Of a DNA stretch of 64,000 bases, positions 24,567 through 34,529 are shown in pieces (positions within the stretch are counted from its first letter, which is position 1; the number at the start of each line of letters is the position of its first letter). Source of the DNA: UMGS1696 sp964623635. GTDB lineage: Bacteria; Bacillota; Clostridia; Oscillospirales; CAG-272. The stretch spans positions 1 to 64,000 of the forward strand of contig CAZUUA010000006.1 in NCBI GenBank assembly GCA_964623635.1, given 5' to 3'. The position numbers were made by a program, and so were the translations under genes. The notes beneath the pieces are model-generated. The model saw only the letters and a list, made by a program, of their open reading frames with translations, was not told the DNA's origin and did not search any database.

Positions 24567-26582
24567 TTATTTCACCTTGATCCCACAGACGATACCGTAG
24601 TACACCTCGGAGGTGATCTTGTAAACGATGGCGTAGAGCAGCCCGAACAGCAGGAAGCAGACCAACGTCACGCCGATGTTCAGCCAAAGATTCGTGAAGG
24701 CAAACAGCTCCAGGATCTTGGAGAGAAAGGGAAAGGCAAATGCCAGATGGATCCCGGCCATCACCAGCGGCATATAGAAGACTGTCAGCATCTGGGAATG
24801 GATGCTCTCCCGAATGTCCAGCGGCGTCATACCCACCATTTGCAGGATGCCAAACCGCTTTTGGTCCTCGTAGCCTTCGGAAAGCTGCTTGTAGTAAATG
24901 ATGGACACAGCCGCCAACAGAAACACCACGCTGAGCATGATCCCCAAAAAGAACAGGCTACTGTACATCTGATAGAACTCAACTCGATTCTCCTGTCGGC
25001 TGTGGACATAATAGTATTCCCAAGAATGTTTATCGTTCGTGTGGTCCAGGATCACGTCTATCACAGCATCACGTACGGCGCTCTCGTTGGCGTCCTTGTC
25101 ACAGTCGAAGCCAAGCAGCCATTCGTAGGTCAGCATGAGATGGCCGGCGCTGTTTTGTATATCCTGCAAGGGAGCGGCAAAATCCTGCAGTTCCGGCACC
25201 ACCAGGTACAGGCTGGGCATGGTCATGGCAAGTGCATCGCCATCTTCCCGAAAGGCCGTCAGTCGCTCCTTCACCGTATAGGTGTTGCCGAATTCGACCG
25301 CAAAGCTGTCCCATCGGGTCGCCAGCCGTTCGCAGTAAAGGAAGCATTCGTCGTCCGATAAGGTCTTATTTTCTCCCATCATGGCATTGTAGTCGGCCAG
25401 CGAGGTCACGTACAGGCAGCCTACCTTGTCGTAATCCACATAGTCCGCATGGGTGTAGTCCAGTGTGATCCCGTCTTCCGTGAACTGCCCGGCGGTGTAG
25501 GCATACCGTGTGCCGGTCAGATCCGTCCCGGACGGTGCATAGGCAGTTATGTCATCACGCAGCATATCTAAGTATTCGTCGGAAATGCCGTCTATCGTGT
25601 GAAAGTCGATCTTTACGTTGATGCCATAGGGGTACCGGTTCCGGAGCGACTCTTCTTCGCCGAAATACAGCGTGGTCGTGGAGGACAGCATCACCAGCAC
25701 CATGGTGAGCAGGATGCAAATGGAGGCCAGTCCCGCACCGTTCCGCTTCATCCGATATACCATAGAGGAAACGGACACAAAATGCTTGGGCTGGTAATAG
25801 TACGACTTGTTCTTTTGCAGCAGCCGACAAAATGCCACCGAGCCGGCGATGAATACCAGATAGGTCCCTATGATCACCAGTAGCACAGCCACAAAGAAGT
25901 AGGCCAGTGCGGTGACCGGTTCCTTGATGGAGACCGCCATATAGTACGCCATGGCCAGCAGTACCACGCCTACCAGCCCATACAGCCAATTGCACCGTGG
26001 AATCCGTTCACCCACAGCGCCGCTCTGCATCAGCGCAAGAGGTTTGGAAAAGCGCACCTTCAAAAGAGAATGCAGGCATAGCAGCAGGGAAATGCCGCCG
26101 TAGACCAACAATGTCTGCAGCAGAGAAGAAGTACTGATCCGCAGGGTGAAGTCCACAGCAGCGTGCATCAGATTGACCAGCAGCAGCTCGGCAGCCTTGG
26201 AAAACGCCACACCGCAGACAAGCCCGATCCCCAGGGTGAACAGCGCCACGAATATCGTCTCCCAAATGATCAGCAGACTGAGGTTGTTTTTGTCCATGCC
26301 CAGCACATTGTACAGCCCGAATTCCCGATACCGCTGCTTGATCAGAAAGGCGTTGGTGTAGAAGAGAAAGAGCAGCGAAAATACCGCAATGACAACACAG
26401 CCCAGCTGCAGCAGGCCTGCCAGCGTACTGCCACCTGCCATCTCGGCCAGCAGAGGACTGACACTGAGAAAGCACAGGATGTAATACATCATCACCATGA
26501 GAGCACCGGTCAGGATATAGGGAATGTACAGCCGTTTGTTTTTGCGGATGCTTTCCCATGCCAGATGTGGATAGGTCTTCAT
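24567..26582 (-). CDS. bceB: BceB-type ABC transporter permease
   Basis: A 671-residue FtsX-family permease of the Bce type. About ten membrane helices are arranged 1+3 / 3 / 3, with a large extracellular domain of roughly 200 residues between helices 7 and 8 (about residues 310-530). KQRYREFGLYNVLGMDKNNL and GYEDQKRFGILQMVGMTP are the two FtsX coupling segments. With BceA it protects cell-wall lipid intermediates from peptide antibiotics and signals to the BceS kinase. Its ATG overlaps the end of bceA by four bases. It is the last gene of bceRSAB. Confidence 0.9.
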   Translation of the reverse strand: MKTYPHLAWESIRKNKRLYIPYILTGALMVMMYYILCFLSVSPLLAEMAGGSTLAGLLQLGCVVIAVFSLLFLFYTNAFLIKQRYREFGLYNVLGMDKNNLSLLIIWETIFVALFTLGIGLVCGVAFSKAAELLLVNLMHAAVDFTLRISTSSLLQTLLVYGGISLLLCLHSLLKVRFSKPLALMQSGAVGERIPRCNWLYGLVGVVLLAMAYYMAVSIKEPVTALAYFFVAVLLVIIGTYLVFIAGSVAFCRLLQKNKSYYYQPKHFVSVSSMVYRMKRNGAGLASICILLTMVLVMLSSTTTLYFGEEESLRNRYPYGINVKIDFHTIDGISDEYLDMLRDDITAYAPSGTDLTGTRYAYTAGQFTEDGITLDYTHADYVDYDKVGCLYVTSLADYNAMMGENKTLSDDECFLYCERLATRWDSFAVEFGNTYTVKERLTAFREDGDALAMTMPSLYLVVPELQDFAAPLQDIQNSAGHLMLTYEWLLGFDCDKDANESAVRDAVIDVILDHTNDKHSWEYYYVHSRQENRVEFYQMYSSLFFLGIMLSVVFLLAAVSIIYYKQLSEGYEDQKRFGILQMVGMTPLDIRESIHSQMLTVFYMPLVMAGIHLAFAFPFLSKILELFAFTNLWLNIGVTLVCFLLFGLLYAIVYKITSEVYYGIVCGIKVK

Positions 26583-27358
26583 GGCTGTGCTCCTTCCTCA
26601 CCGTCCCGTGCCGCCGTCAGCATGGTCAGGGTGTCCATGATCTGCTGGTACAGTGCCATCTGGGTCCGGTCCCCTCGATAGAGCTGATGGAATACTTGTC
26701 CGTCCTTGATAAACAGTACCCGGTTGGCGTGGCTGGCGGCTTTCACGGAGTGGGTCACCATCAGAATGGTCTGCCCACCATCGTTGACCTTGCCGAACAG
26801 CCTCAGCAGCTCATCGGTGGCATGAGAGTCCAGAGCACCGGTAGGCTCGTCGGCCAACAACAGCTTAGGTCCTGTGATCAGCGCACGAGCTACGGCCACA
26901 CGCTGCTTTTGACCGCCGGAGATCTCATAGGGATACTTTCGTAGCAGCGCCGTGATGCCAAGCTCCTCTGCCAGTAGTGTCAGTCGTTCCCGCATTTCCG
27001 GGTGTTTTTTGCCGGACAACACCAGCGGCAGAATAATATTGTCCTCCACCGAAAAGGTGTCCAGCAGATTGAATTCCTGGAACACAAAGCCTAAGTTGTC
27101 TCTGCGAAATGCCGCTGCCTGGGATTCCTTGATGTCCGCAAGGTCCATGCTGTCCAGGATCACGGAACCGGCGGTGGGCGTGTCTAGTGCTGCCAAAATG
27201 TTCAGCAGTGTGGTTTTCCCGGAGCCGGATTCGCCCATGATCGCCACGTATTCTCCTTTCTCCACGGTGAAGGAAACGTTTTTCAGTGCCTCGACTCGGT
27301 TGCCGCCGAACCGTGTCGTATAGATTTTTTGTACATCGTTGACCTGTAAGATCTGCAT
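26579..27358 (-). CDS. bceA: BceA-type ABC transporter ATPase
   Basis: A 259-residue ATP-binding subunit. Walker A GESGSGKTT, signature ISGGQKQRVAVARAL, Walker B LLLADEPTGALD and the switch His (MVTHSVKAA) are intact. ATG 27358 is used; it is the usual family start (MQILQVNDVQKIY). An upstream in-frame extension is unsupported. It pairs with the BceB permease next to it and with the two-component system encoded just upstream. Confidence 0.92.
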   Translation of the reverse strand: MQILQVNDVQKIYTTRFGGNRVEALKNVSFTVEKGEYVAIMGESGSGKTTLLNILAALDTPTAGSVILDSMDLADIKESQAAAFRRDNLGFVFQEFNLLDTFSVEDNIILPLVLSGKKHPEMRERLTLLAEELGITALLRKYPYEISGGQKQRVAVARALITGPKLLLADEPTGALDSHATDELLRLFGKVNDGGQTILMVTHSVKAASHANRVLFIKDGQVFHQLYRGDRTQMALYQQIMDTLTMLTAARDGEEGAQP

Positions 27359-27501
27359 CGTCACATCGTCCTTTCGTTTGTGTGTGCCTATAGTGTACCA
27401 GAAACGTCCACCATTTGCCATAGGATCGCCTTACAGAAAACGAACAAAAATGTAAGATTTCCACGGGGCACGGATGAGAAAGCTGTATTCGGCATGAACC
27501 A

Positions 27502-28509
27502 TCAGCTTCTGTCCTTCTGTGTCAGGTCGATGGTGATGCAGGTGCCTTTGTCCACGACAGATGTAGCAGAGATGCTGTGTCCCAGATTCTGGCAGATGCG
27601 GCGGCAGAGGTACAGACCAAGCCCGGTAGCCCGTTCGTTTTGTCGACCGATCTTGCCGGTGAAGCCGGGTTCGAAGATCCGTGGCAGATCCTCCGATGCT
27701 ATGCCAATGCCGGTGTCACGGATGCACAGCAGCTTGCGGCCACCGCTTTGGTCAAGCCAAATGGTGATGGTGCCGTCTGGCGTGTATTTCAGAGCATTGG
27801 TCAGCACCTGTTCGATCACAAAGCCCAGCCATTTGGCATCCGTCACCACCGTGGGGGAAAGAGGCGTATATTCCAGCCGCAGCTTCCGCAAAATAAACTC
27901 CTGGGACAGCCGCCGTACCGCACCTTTGACGATGGTGTCTAGCTCCTGTTCTCGGAACACATAGTCTGTGCTGTCCCCGGTGAGCCGCAGATAGGTAAGT
28001 ACCATGTCCACATATTGCTCCACATGGCAAAGATCGATGGCAAGCTGCCGCGACAGTGGCGTATCCTCGTTCTGTTGCTGCAGCTGTGTCAAATGCAGAC
28101 GCATGGAGGTGGTGGGTGTTTTGATCTGGTGGACCCAGGTGGTGTAATAATCTACCAACTCGTCCCGGCGCTTTTCCGTCTGCTGCAGCCAGCTGTCATG
28201 CTCTACGCAAAACCGATGCAGCAGTTCCCGATAGTCCTCCTCGATCACCGTTTGGGGTACGGGAAAATGAGCAGCCTTTTCGTCGGTGATCGTCTGGATG
28301 CGACCGAGTGCTTGGTGAATCTGTTTGGTGCGCAGAAAATCTACGACCAAAAACACCATACCCAACAGCGCACACAGCAGCACCGGATACAGTACCGCCA
28401 GCATGGGCAGATGATATAGCCGGAAGCTTGCAACAAAGATACCGCTGCACACCGCAAGGAGCACCAGCGTGCGGCGATGAAACCGGAGATACTGCCAAAA
28501 AAACGTCAT
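27502..28509 (-). CDS. bceS: BceS-type intramembrane-sensing histidine kinase
   Basis: A 335-residue kinase with two closely spaced membrane helices (about residues 14-60) and almost no extracellular loop, which marks the BceS class. The phosphorylated His lies in VHQIKTPTTSM. The N-box is VLTNALKYT, and the ATP-lid G-boxes are RDTGIGIASEDLPRIFEPGF and ATGLGLYL. Such kinases do not sense the drug themselves but read transporter activity. It begins one base after the bceR stop, so the pair is tightly coupled. Confidence 0.92.
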   Translation of the reverse strand: MTFFWQYLRFHRRTLVLLAVCSGIFVASFRLYHLPMLAVLYPVLLCALLGMVFLVVDFLRTKQIHQALGRIQTITDEKAAHFPVPQTVIEEDYRELLHRFCVEHDSWLQQTEKRRDELVDYYTTWVHQIKTPTTSMRLHLTQLQQQNEDTPLSRQLAIDLCHVEQYVDMVLTYLRLTGDSTDYVFREQELDTIVKGAVRRLSQEFILRKLRLEYTPLSPTVVTDAKWLGFVIEQVLTNALKYTPDGTITIWLDQSGGRKLLCIRDTGIGIASEDLPRIFEPGFTGKIGRQNERATGLGLYLCRRICQNLGHSISATSVVDKGTCITIDLTQKDRS

Positions 28510-28510
28510 G

Positions 28511-29185
28511 TCATTCTGCCTCCACAAAGTAGCCTGCGCCAAACTTGGTCCGGATGACGTCGTGCAGTCCGATGGCGTCCAGGCGTTTGCGCAGTCGGTT
28601 CACATTGACCGTCAAGGTGTTTTCGTCTACAAAGCAGTCCGATTCCCACAGAGCTTCCATGAGGGTTTCCCGACTGACCACACGTCCTTTGTTTTCCAGA
28701 AGAATGTGCAGGATGCGGTATTCGTTTTTGGTCAGCTCCAGCTTTTCGCCTTGGTAACAAAGGCTCGCATCGTCCTGCAAAAGGGCACCACGGCAGGTCA
28801 GTGTGGGTGCGGCGGCAAAGTCGTAGCTGCGTCGGAGCATGGCTTGAAGCTTCGCCATGAGCACACCGGCATCAAAGGGCTTGGCAATGAAATCGTCCGC
28901 ACCCATGTTCATGGCCATGACCATATTCATGTTGTCTGCCGCCGAGGAGAGAAATACGATGGGCACCTTGGACACCCGGCGGATCTCCTGGCACCAGTGG
29001 TACCCATTGAAAAAGGGCAGGGAAATGTCCAGCAGTACGAGATGCGGCGCATATTCCTGAAACTCGGACAGCACATTCCGGAAGTTTTTGGCACAGCGCA
29101 CCGCCATCTCCCAGCTCTCCGCCAAAGCACGTATCCCCTCGGCAATGCCCATATCGTCTTCGACAACAAACAGTTTATATTTCAT
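28511..29185 (-). CDS. bceR: BceR-type response regulator
   Basis: A 224-residue OmpR/PhoB regulator. The acidic pocket is VEDD at the start, and the phosphorylated Asp is in LVLLDISLPFFNG (near residue 52). The C-terminal winged helix ends VNRLRKRLDAIGLHDVIRTKFGAGYF. It is the first gene of the bce operon. ATG 29185 has GGAGG 6 bases upstream. It should bind an inverted repeat in its own or the bceAB promoter; I did not locate one. Confidence 0.93.
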   Translation of the reverse strand: MKYKLFVVEDDMGIAEGIRALAESWEMAVRCAKNFRNVLSEFQEYAPHLVLLDISLPFFNGYHWCQEIRRVSKVPIVFLSSAADNMNMVMAMNMGADDFIAKPFDAGVLMAKLQAMLRRSYDFAAAPTLTCRGALLQDDASLCYQGEKLELTKNEYRILHILLENKGRVVSRETLMEALWESDCFVDENTLTVNVNRLRKRLDAIGLHDVIRTKFGAGYFVEAE

Positions 29186-29237
29186 AATTCCTCCGATTCC
29201 CGGCAGACCTGTGTTTTCTCTGTATCCTATCAGCCTT

Positions 29238-29266
29238 ATTATAGCATTTTTCATTTTCGGACGCAA
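29238..29266 (-). promoter_or_regulatory. Promoter of bceRSAB
   Basis: Minus strand TTGCGT (29266-29261), 17-base spacer, TATAAT (29243-29238). Confidence 0.75.
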
Positions 29267-29436
29267 GAGGAATGCGAAGAAAAACCGGGCGAAATAGGCA
29301 GTGTCCGGTGGCAGCGCAGCATCACCGCAGGACAGAGCACATGGCATTTTTCCTGTATTTTTCTGTAGATCCGCTATCGCATACAGCAGATTTTATGAAC
29401 ATAAGCAAGATTTATGACGACATAAGCAGAAGTTTC

Positions 29437-29465
29437 TTGACTTATTGCGTGGAAGCGTGTATAGT
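29437..29465 (+). promoter_or_regulatory. Promoter of the liv operon
   Basis: TTGACT (29437-29442), 17-base spacer, TATAGT (29460-29465). The 29186-29578 gap holds only this and the divergent bce promoter, with an AT-rich leader before livJ. Confidence 0.8.
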
Positions 29466-29578
29466 ATGGATATAAGTTTTTTGGAAGCTCGTTTTGTTGC
29501 GGTTTGTCTTTGTTGTTTTTTGCGCAGTACAAGGGCTGTTTTCCGGAGACTTGAATTCTTTTACAGAAGGTGACTGTT

Positions 29579-30766
29579 ATGAAAAAATTTGTTTCTGCTG
29601 CATTGGCTGCTGTGATGAGCCTGTCCTGTGCTCTGGCCTTTACCGGCTGCGGTTCTACGGCCAGCGCAGATAAACTGTCCATTGGCGGTATCGGTCCCAC
29701 CACGGGAGATGCAGCCATTTATGGGAATGCTGTGAAATATGGTGCTGAGATTGCCATCGAGGAGATCAATGCTCTGGGTGGTCTGCAGCTGGAGCTGAAC
29801 TTCCAGGACGACGCCAACGATGCTGAGAAGTCTGTGAATGCCTACAACAACCTGAAGGACTGGGGTATGCAGGTGCTGATGGGTACCGTTACCTCCACGC
29901 CCTGTGCTGTTGTGGCAGCCGAAGCCAACGTTGACCGCATTTTTGCCATCACGCCTTCCGGCTCTTCTACCGATATCATCGGTGGTTTCCCCGATGCTTC
30001 CGGCAATGTGACCGTGGCAAGACGGGACAATATGTTCCAGCTTTGCTTCACCGACCCCAACCAGGGTCTGGCCTCCGCACAGTACATCAGCGAACAGAAG
30101 CTGGGTCAAAAGATCGCTGTGATCTACAATAGCTCCGACGTGTACTCCACCGGTATCTACAATACCTTTATGACCAAGGCGGACGAAATGGGTCTGAATG
30201 TGGTCAGCGTGACCAGCTTCACCAACGATACCGCCAACGACTTCAACGTACAGCTCACCGAAGCCAAGAACGCCGGCGCAGACCTGGTCTTCCTGCCCAT
30301 CTACTATACGCCTGCCTCTTTGATCCTGTCTCAGGCAGACGCCATGGGTTACGCTCCCGCATTCTTTGGCGTGGACGGTATGGACGGTATCCTGACCGTG
30401 GATGGCTTTGATACCAGCCTGGCAGAAGGCGTGATGCTGCTGACTCCCTTCGTGGCCGATGCAGAGGACGCACGTACCCAGAGCTTTGTTGCCAAGTACA
30501 AGGAAAAGCACGGCGAGGTTCCGAACCAGTTTGCCGCAGATGCCTATGACGCCATCTACACCATTTACGAAGCAGCTACCACGGCCGGTGTGACCACCGA
30601 TATGGATGCTGCCACCATTTGCGATAAGCTCATCGCCACCATCACCGATCCTTCCTTTACGGTAGACGGCCTGACCGGTTCCGGTATGACCTGGTCCACC
30701 ACCGGTGAAGTTTCCAAGGCACCGAAGGGTATGATCATCCAGGATGGCGTATACGTGGGTATGTAA
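29579..30766 (+). CDS. livJ: Branched-chain amino acid ABC transporter, substrate-binding lipoprotein
   Basis: A 395-residue lipoprotein with lipobox FTGC (Cys near residue 25), followed by a type-1 periplasmic-binding fold of the Leu/Ile/Val family. IGGIGPTTGDAAIYGNAV and GVDGMDGILTVDGFD are the usual ligand-lobe blocks. It captures branched-chain or other hydrophobic amino acids outside the cell. It is the first gene of a complete livJHMGF operon. GAAGGTGA lies 6 bases before ATG 29579. Confidence 0.92.
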   Translation: MKKFVSAALAAVMSLSCALAFTGCGSTASADKLSIGGIGPTTGDAAIYGNAVKYGAEIAIEEINALGGLQLELNFQDDANDAEKSVNAYNNLKDWGMQVLMGTVTSTPCAVVAAEANVDRIFAITPSGSSTDIIGGFPDASGNVTVARRDNMFQLCFTDPNQGLASAQYISEQKLGQKIAVIYNSSDVYSTGIYNTFMTKADEMGLNVVSVTSFTNDTANDFNVQLTEAKNAGADLVFLPIYYTPASLILSQADAMGYAPAFFGVDGMDGILTVDGFDTSLAEGVMLLTPFVADAEDARTQSFVAKYKEKHGEVPNQFAADAYDAIYTIYEAATTAGVTTDMDAATICDKLIATITDPSFTVDGLTGSGMTWSTTGEVSKAPKGMIIQDGVYVGM

Positions 30767-30902
30767 GATACCACTTCTTGCCACACAAAAAATTGCTGTT
30801 GGGTGCGAGCTACACGGTTCGTACCCAACTTTTGGTGAAAAACGGTTTCCGGTATTTTAGCCAATATTCCCAAAAAGACCAGAACAGGAGGGTTACGATT
30901 CC

Positions 30903-31784
30903 GTGACATTTCTCAATTATCTCGTAAACGGTATCAGCCTGGGCAGTGTATATGCCATCATTGCACTGGGCTACACCATGGTCTACGGCATTGCCAAGAT
31001 GCTGAACTTCGCCCATGGAGACGTGATCATGGTGGGTGCATACATTTCCTTTATTGTCACCAACAAGCTTGGACTGCCGGCATGGCTCTCTGTTGTATGT
31101 GCGGTCGTCGTCTGTACCGTTCTTGGTATCGTGATCGAACGGCTGGCGTACAAGCCACTGCGCTCTGCACCATCTCTGGCGGTATTGATCACAGCCATCG
31201 GTGTCAGCTATTTTCTCCAGAACAGTGCGCTGCTGATCTGGGGCAGTGCGCCGAAATCCTTCAAATCCATTGTGTCCTTTGACTCCATCAAGCTCTTCGA
31301 CGGACAGCTTGTCATTACCGCAGAAGCCATCGTGACCATCGTGGCCTGCATCATCATCATGGTGGCGCTGACTTTGTTCACCAGCCGTACCAAAATGGGG
31401 AAAGCCATGCGTGCCGTTTCCGAGGATAAGGGTGCCGCACAGCTCATGGGTATCAACGTGAACACTACTATCTCCACCACCTTTGCCATCGGTTCCGCAC
31501 TGGCTGCCATTGCCGGTGTGCTGCTGTGCTCCTCCTACACTACGCTGCTGCCTACCACCGGTTCCATGCCCGGTATCAAGGCCTTCACCGCAGCCGTGTT
31601 TGGTGGGATCGGTTCCATTCCCGGTGCCATGATCGGCGGTCTGCTGCTGGGCATCATCGAGATCTTCTCCAGTGCCTATATCTCTACCCAGCTTGCCAAC
31701 GCCATTGTCTTTGCCGTGCTGATCGTGGTGCTGCTGGTGAAGCCGACAGGTCTGCTGGGCAAAAAGATCAACGAGAAAGTATAA
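30903..31784 (+). CDS. livH: Branched-chain amino acid ABC transporter permease LivH
   Basis: A 293-residue permease with about eight membrane helices. SLGSVYAIIALGYTMVYG and MLNFAHGDVIMVGAY open the family, and MRAVSEDKGAAQLMGINVN is the cytoplasmic EAA-like loop that docks the ATPases. The start is GTG 30903, preceded by GGAGG. It lies 136 bases after livJ and 17 before livM. Confidence 0.93.
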   Translation: MTFLNYLVNGISLGSVYAIIALGYTMVYGIAKMLNFAHGDVIMVGAYISFIVTNKLGLPAWLSVVCAVVVCTVLGIVIERLAYKPLRSAPSLAVLITAIGVSYFLQNSALLIWGSAPKSFKSIVSFDSIKLFDGQLVITAEAIVTIVACIIIMVALTLFTSRTKMGKAMRAVSEDKGAAQLMGINVNTTISTTFAIGSALAAIAGVLLCSSYTTLLPTTGSMPGIKAFTAAVFGGIGSIPGAMIGGLLLGIIEIFSSAYISTQLANAIVFAVLIVVLLVKPTGLLGKKINEKV

Positions 31785-31801
31785 GAAAGGAGAAGGAACC
31801 C

Positions 31802-32911
31802 ATGGAAAAAAACAAAAGCAAGCGGCTCTCTCTGCATCCCCAGACCAAAAGCGATTTCCTCACCTATGGCATCGTCATAGTGGCCTTTGTCGTGATCCAG
31901 ACCCTGGGCGCGCTGGGACTGCTGAAAAGCTCCTTCTCCGGTCTGCTGGTGCCCATCTGTGCCTACGTGGTCATGGCGGTATCCTTGAACCTGACCGTTG
32001 GTATCCTTGGTGAGCTGAGCCTGGGGCACGCCGGATTCATGAGCATCGGTGCTTTCTCCGGTGTGGTGGCAGCAGCGACCATGGAATCGACCGTCACCAA
32101 TCCCATCGTGCGTCTGGTGCTGTCCATGCTCATCGGCGGCATCATCGCCGGGATCGCAGGCTTTATCATCGGTATCCCCGTATTGCGGCTTCAGGGTGAC
32201 TATCTGGCTATCGTGACGCTGGCCTTCGGGGAGATCATCAAAAACATCATAAACTGCATTTACGTAGGCCTGGACGACTGTGGTCTGCACTTTGCCATGT
32301 CCGGCCTGGGAGACGTACAGGGCGCTGAGGCACTCAATCTGAACGGCGGTAAGGTCATCATCAATGGTCCCGTTGGCGCCGTGGGTGTGCAGAAGCTGTC
32401 CACCTTTGCGGTAGGCTTCGTGCTGGTGATGCTGACCCTGATCGTGGTACAGAACATCAAGCGCAGCCGGACCGGTCGTGCCATCATGGCCGTGCGGGAC
32501 AACCGGATCGCCGCTGAATCCGTAGGCATCAGCATCACCAAATACAAAATGACCGCCTTTATCATTTCTGCCGTGCTGGCCGGTATGGCCGGTGTGCTGT
32601 TCGCCATGAACTACACCTCCCTCATTGCCGGGAAGTTCAATATCGACACGTCCATTTTGGTGCTGGTATTTGTGGTGCTGGGCGGTATGGGTAACATTCG
32701 TGGTACCATTATCGCCACCATCATTCTGTATGTGCTGCCGGAGGCGCTGCGTCCCATCCAGGATTACCGGATGCTGGTGTATGCCGTGGTCATGATCGCC
32801 GTCATGCTCTTCACCAACAGCGAAGGCGCCAAGCAGTTCCGGGAAAGACTGGCTGCCAAATGGTCTGAGAAGCGCAAGAAAGCAACGGAAAAAGGAGGAG
32901 ACGCCGCATGA
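31802..32911 (+). CDS. livM: Branched-chain amino acid ABC transporter permease LivM
   Basis: A 369-residue permease. The N-terminus is basic, followed by about ten membrane helices. NLTVGILGELSLGHAGFMSI is the family signature and MAVRDNRIAAESVGISITKYK the ATPase-docking loop. Its end overlaps the livG start by four bases (ATGA). It forms the heteromeric membrane pore with LivH. Confidence 0.93.
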   Translation: MEKNKSKRLSLHPQTKSDFLTYGIVIVAFVVIQTLGALGLLKSSFSGLLVPICAYVVMAVSLNLTVGILGELSLGHAGFMSIGAFSGVVAAATMESTVTNPIVRLVLSMLIGGIIAGIAGFIIGIPVLRLQGDYLAIVTLAFGEIIKNIINCIYVGLDDCGLHFAMSGLGDVQGAEALNLNGGKVIINGPVGAVGVQKLSTFAVGFVLVMLTLIVVQNIKRSRTGRAIMAVRDNRIAAESVGISITKYKMTAFIISAVLAGMAGVLFAMNYTSLIAGKFNIDTSILVLVFVVLGGMGNIRGTIIATIILYVLPEALRPIQDYRMLVYAVVMIAVMLFTNSEGAKQFRERLAAKWSEKRKKATEKGGDAA

Positions 32912-33741
32912 GTGAACTGGTAACACTGCCGCCAAAGGGACGACTGCCCCAACGAGATCTGGGCAAGATCCCGGTATTGGAAGCCCACCATCTGGGGATC
33001 GACTTCGGTGGTCTGACCGCTGTAGACGAATTTGAGCTGCTGATCGGCAAGACCGAGATCGATGGACTCATCGGTCCCAACGGTGCCGGGAAGACCACCG
33101 TCTTCAACCTACTGACCAAGGTATATCAGCCGACCCGTGGCACGATCCTATTAAATGGCAAGGACACCGCCGGTATGGACACCACCATGATCAACCGAGC
33201 CGGTATTGCCAGAACCTTCCAGAATATCCGTCTATTCGGCAACCAGACTGTAGAAGACAACGTGAAGATCGGGCTCCATAACCATATGAAGACGGGACTG
33301 TTCTCCGACATCTTCCGTCTGCCCAGCTTCTGGAAGGAAGAAAAGAAAGCCCACGAGACGGCCATGGAGCTGTTGTCCATTTTTGATATGCAGCATCTGG
33401 CTGACCATGAAGCCGGCTCTCTCCCCTATGGTGCCCAGCGAAGATTGGAGATCGTCCGTGCTTTGGCCACTTCCCCCAGTCTGCTTTTGCTGGACGAACC
33501 GGCTGCCGGTATGAACCCTTCGGAAACCGCTGAGCTGATGGAGAACATCCGCAAGATCAGGGACACCTTCCAGATCGCCATCCTACTGATCGAGCACGAC
33601 ATGAATCTGGTCATGAACATTTGCGAAGGCATCGTGGTGCTGAACTACGGTCGCATCATCGCCAAGGGTACACCGGCAGAGATCCAGTCCAATCCGACCG
33701 TTATCGAAGCCTATCTGGGTCAAAAGAAGGAGGGCGAATGA
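32908..33741 (+). CDS. livG: Branched-chain amino acid ABC transporter ATPase LivG
   Basis: A 277-residue ATPase. Walker A is GPNGAGKTT, the signature is LPYGAQRRLEIVRAL (YGAQRR in place of SGGQ, normal for LivG), and Walker B is LLLDEPAAGMNPSE. The N-terminus has about 20 residues (LPPKGRLPQRDLGKIPVLEA) beyond the usual start. Its stop overlaps the livF start. Confidence 0.93.
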   Translation: MSELVTLPPKGRLPQRDLGKIPVLEAHHLGIDFGGLTAVDEFELLIGKTEIDGLIGPNGAGKTTVFNLLTKVYQPTRGTILLNGKDTAGMDTTMINRAGIARTFQNIRLFGNQTVEDNVKIGLHNHMKTGLFSDIFRLPSFWKEEKKAHETAMELLSIFDMQHLADHEAGSLPYGAQRRLEIVRALATSPSLLLLDEPAAGMNPSETAELMENIRKIRDTFQIAILLIEHDMNLVMNICEGIVVLNYGRIIAKGTPAEIQSNPTVIEAYLGQKKEGE

Positions 33742-34451
33742 TGGGAACCATTCTGCAAGTGGACAATATCAACGTATACTACGGTGCCATCCACGCCATT
33801 CACAACGTATCCTTTCACGTAAACGAAGGGGAAGTGGTGACGCTGATCGGTGCCAATGGTGCCGGGAAAAGCACGATCCTGAAGACCATCTCCGGTCTGC
33901 TCCGTTCGAAGACTGGCGACGTGCAGTTCTGCGGCGCAAGCATCGCACAGGTGGCACCCCACAAGATCGTGGAAGCAGGATTGGCCCATGTGCCGGAAGG
34001 ACGCCGGATCTTCCAGCAAATGACCGTGGAAGAAAACCTGGAAATGGGTGCCTATACCCAGCCGGTCGCCGGGATCCCCAAAGACCTGGAAATGGTGTTC
34101 GAGCAGTTCCCACGGCTGAAGGAGCGTCGCCGTCAGATCGCCGGTACCCTGTCCGGTGGGGAACAGCAGATGCTTGCCATGGGTCGTGCACTCATGAGTC
34201 ACCCGAAGCTGCTGCTGCTGGACGAGCCGTCCATGGGTCTGGCTCCCATCCTGATCGAGCAGATCTTCGAGATCGTCCGTACCCTGCACAAGGCTGGCAC
34301 CACCATTCTGCTGGTGGAACAAAACGCACAAATGGCGCTGTCCGTGGCAGACCGTGCGTACGTATTGGAGACCGGCGAGATCGGCCTGTCCGGTACGGGA
34401 GATGAGCTGATCCACTCCGATGCCATCCGCAAGGCGTATTTGGGTGGCTGA
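33738..34451 (+). CDS. livF: Branched-chain amino acid ABC transporter ATPase LivF
   Basis: A 237-residue ATPase. Walker A GANGAGKST, signature LSGGEQQMLAMGRAL and Walker B LLLDEPSMGLAPIL are intact. It starts with two consecutive Met codons (33738 and 33741); the first overlaps the livG stop and follows GGAGGG. It is the last gene of the liv operon, ahead of a clear terminator. Confidence 0.94.
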   Translation: MMGTILQVDNINVYYGAIHAIHNVSFHVNEGEVVTLIGANGAGKSTILKTISGLLRSKTGDVQFCGASIAQVAPHKIVEAGLAHVPEGRRIFQQMTVEENLEMGAYTQPVAGIPKDLEMVFEQFPRLKERRRQIAGTLSGGEQQMLAMGRALMSHPKLLLLDEPSMGLAPILIEQIFEIVRTLHKAGTTILLVEQNAQMALSVADRAYVLETGEIGLSGTGDELIHSDAIRKAYLGG

Positions 34452-34472
34452 GGACAAAAGCATACACATAGT

Positions 34473-34509
34473 AAAACGGTGTTGGTCTTTGGCGACCGGC
34501 ACCGTTTTG
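34473..34509 (+). terminator. Terminator of the liv operon
   Basis: AAAACGGTG (34473-34481) pairs with CACCGTTTT (34500-34508). The tail is a short T-run, so read-through into the fucosidase gene is possible. Confidence 0.75.
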
Positions 34510-34529
34510 TCAAACGTAAGGAGAGCACT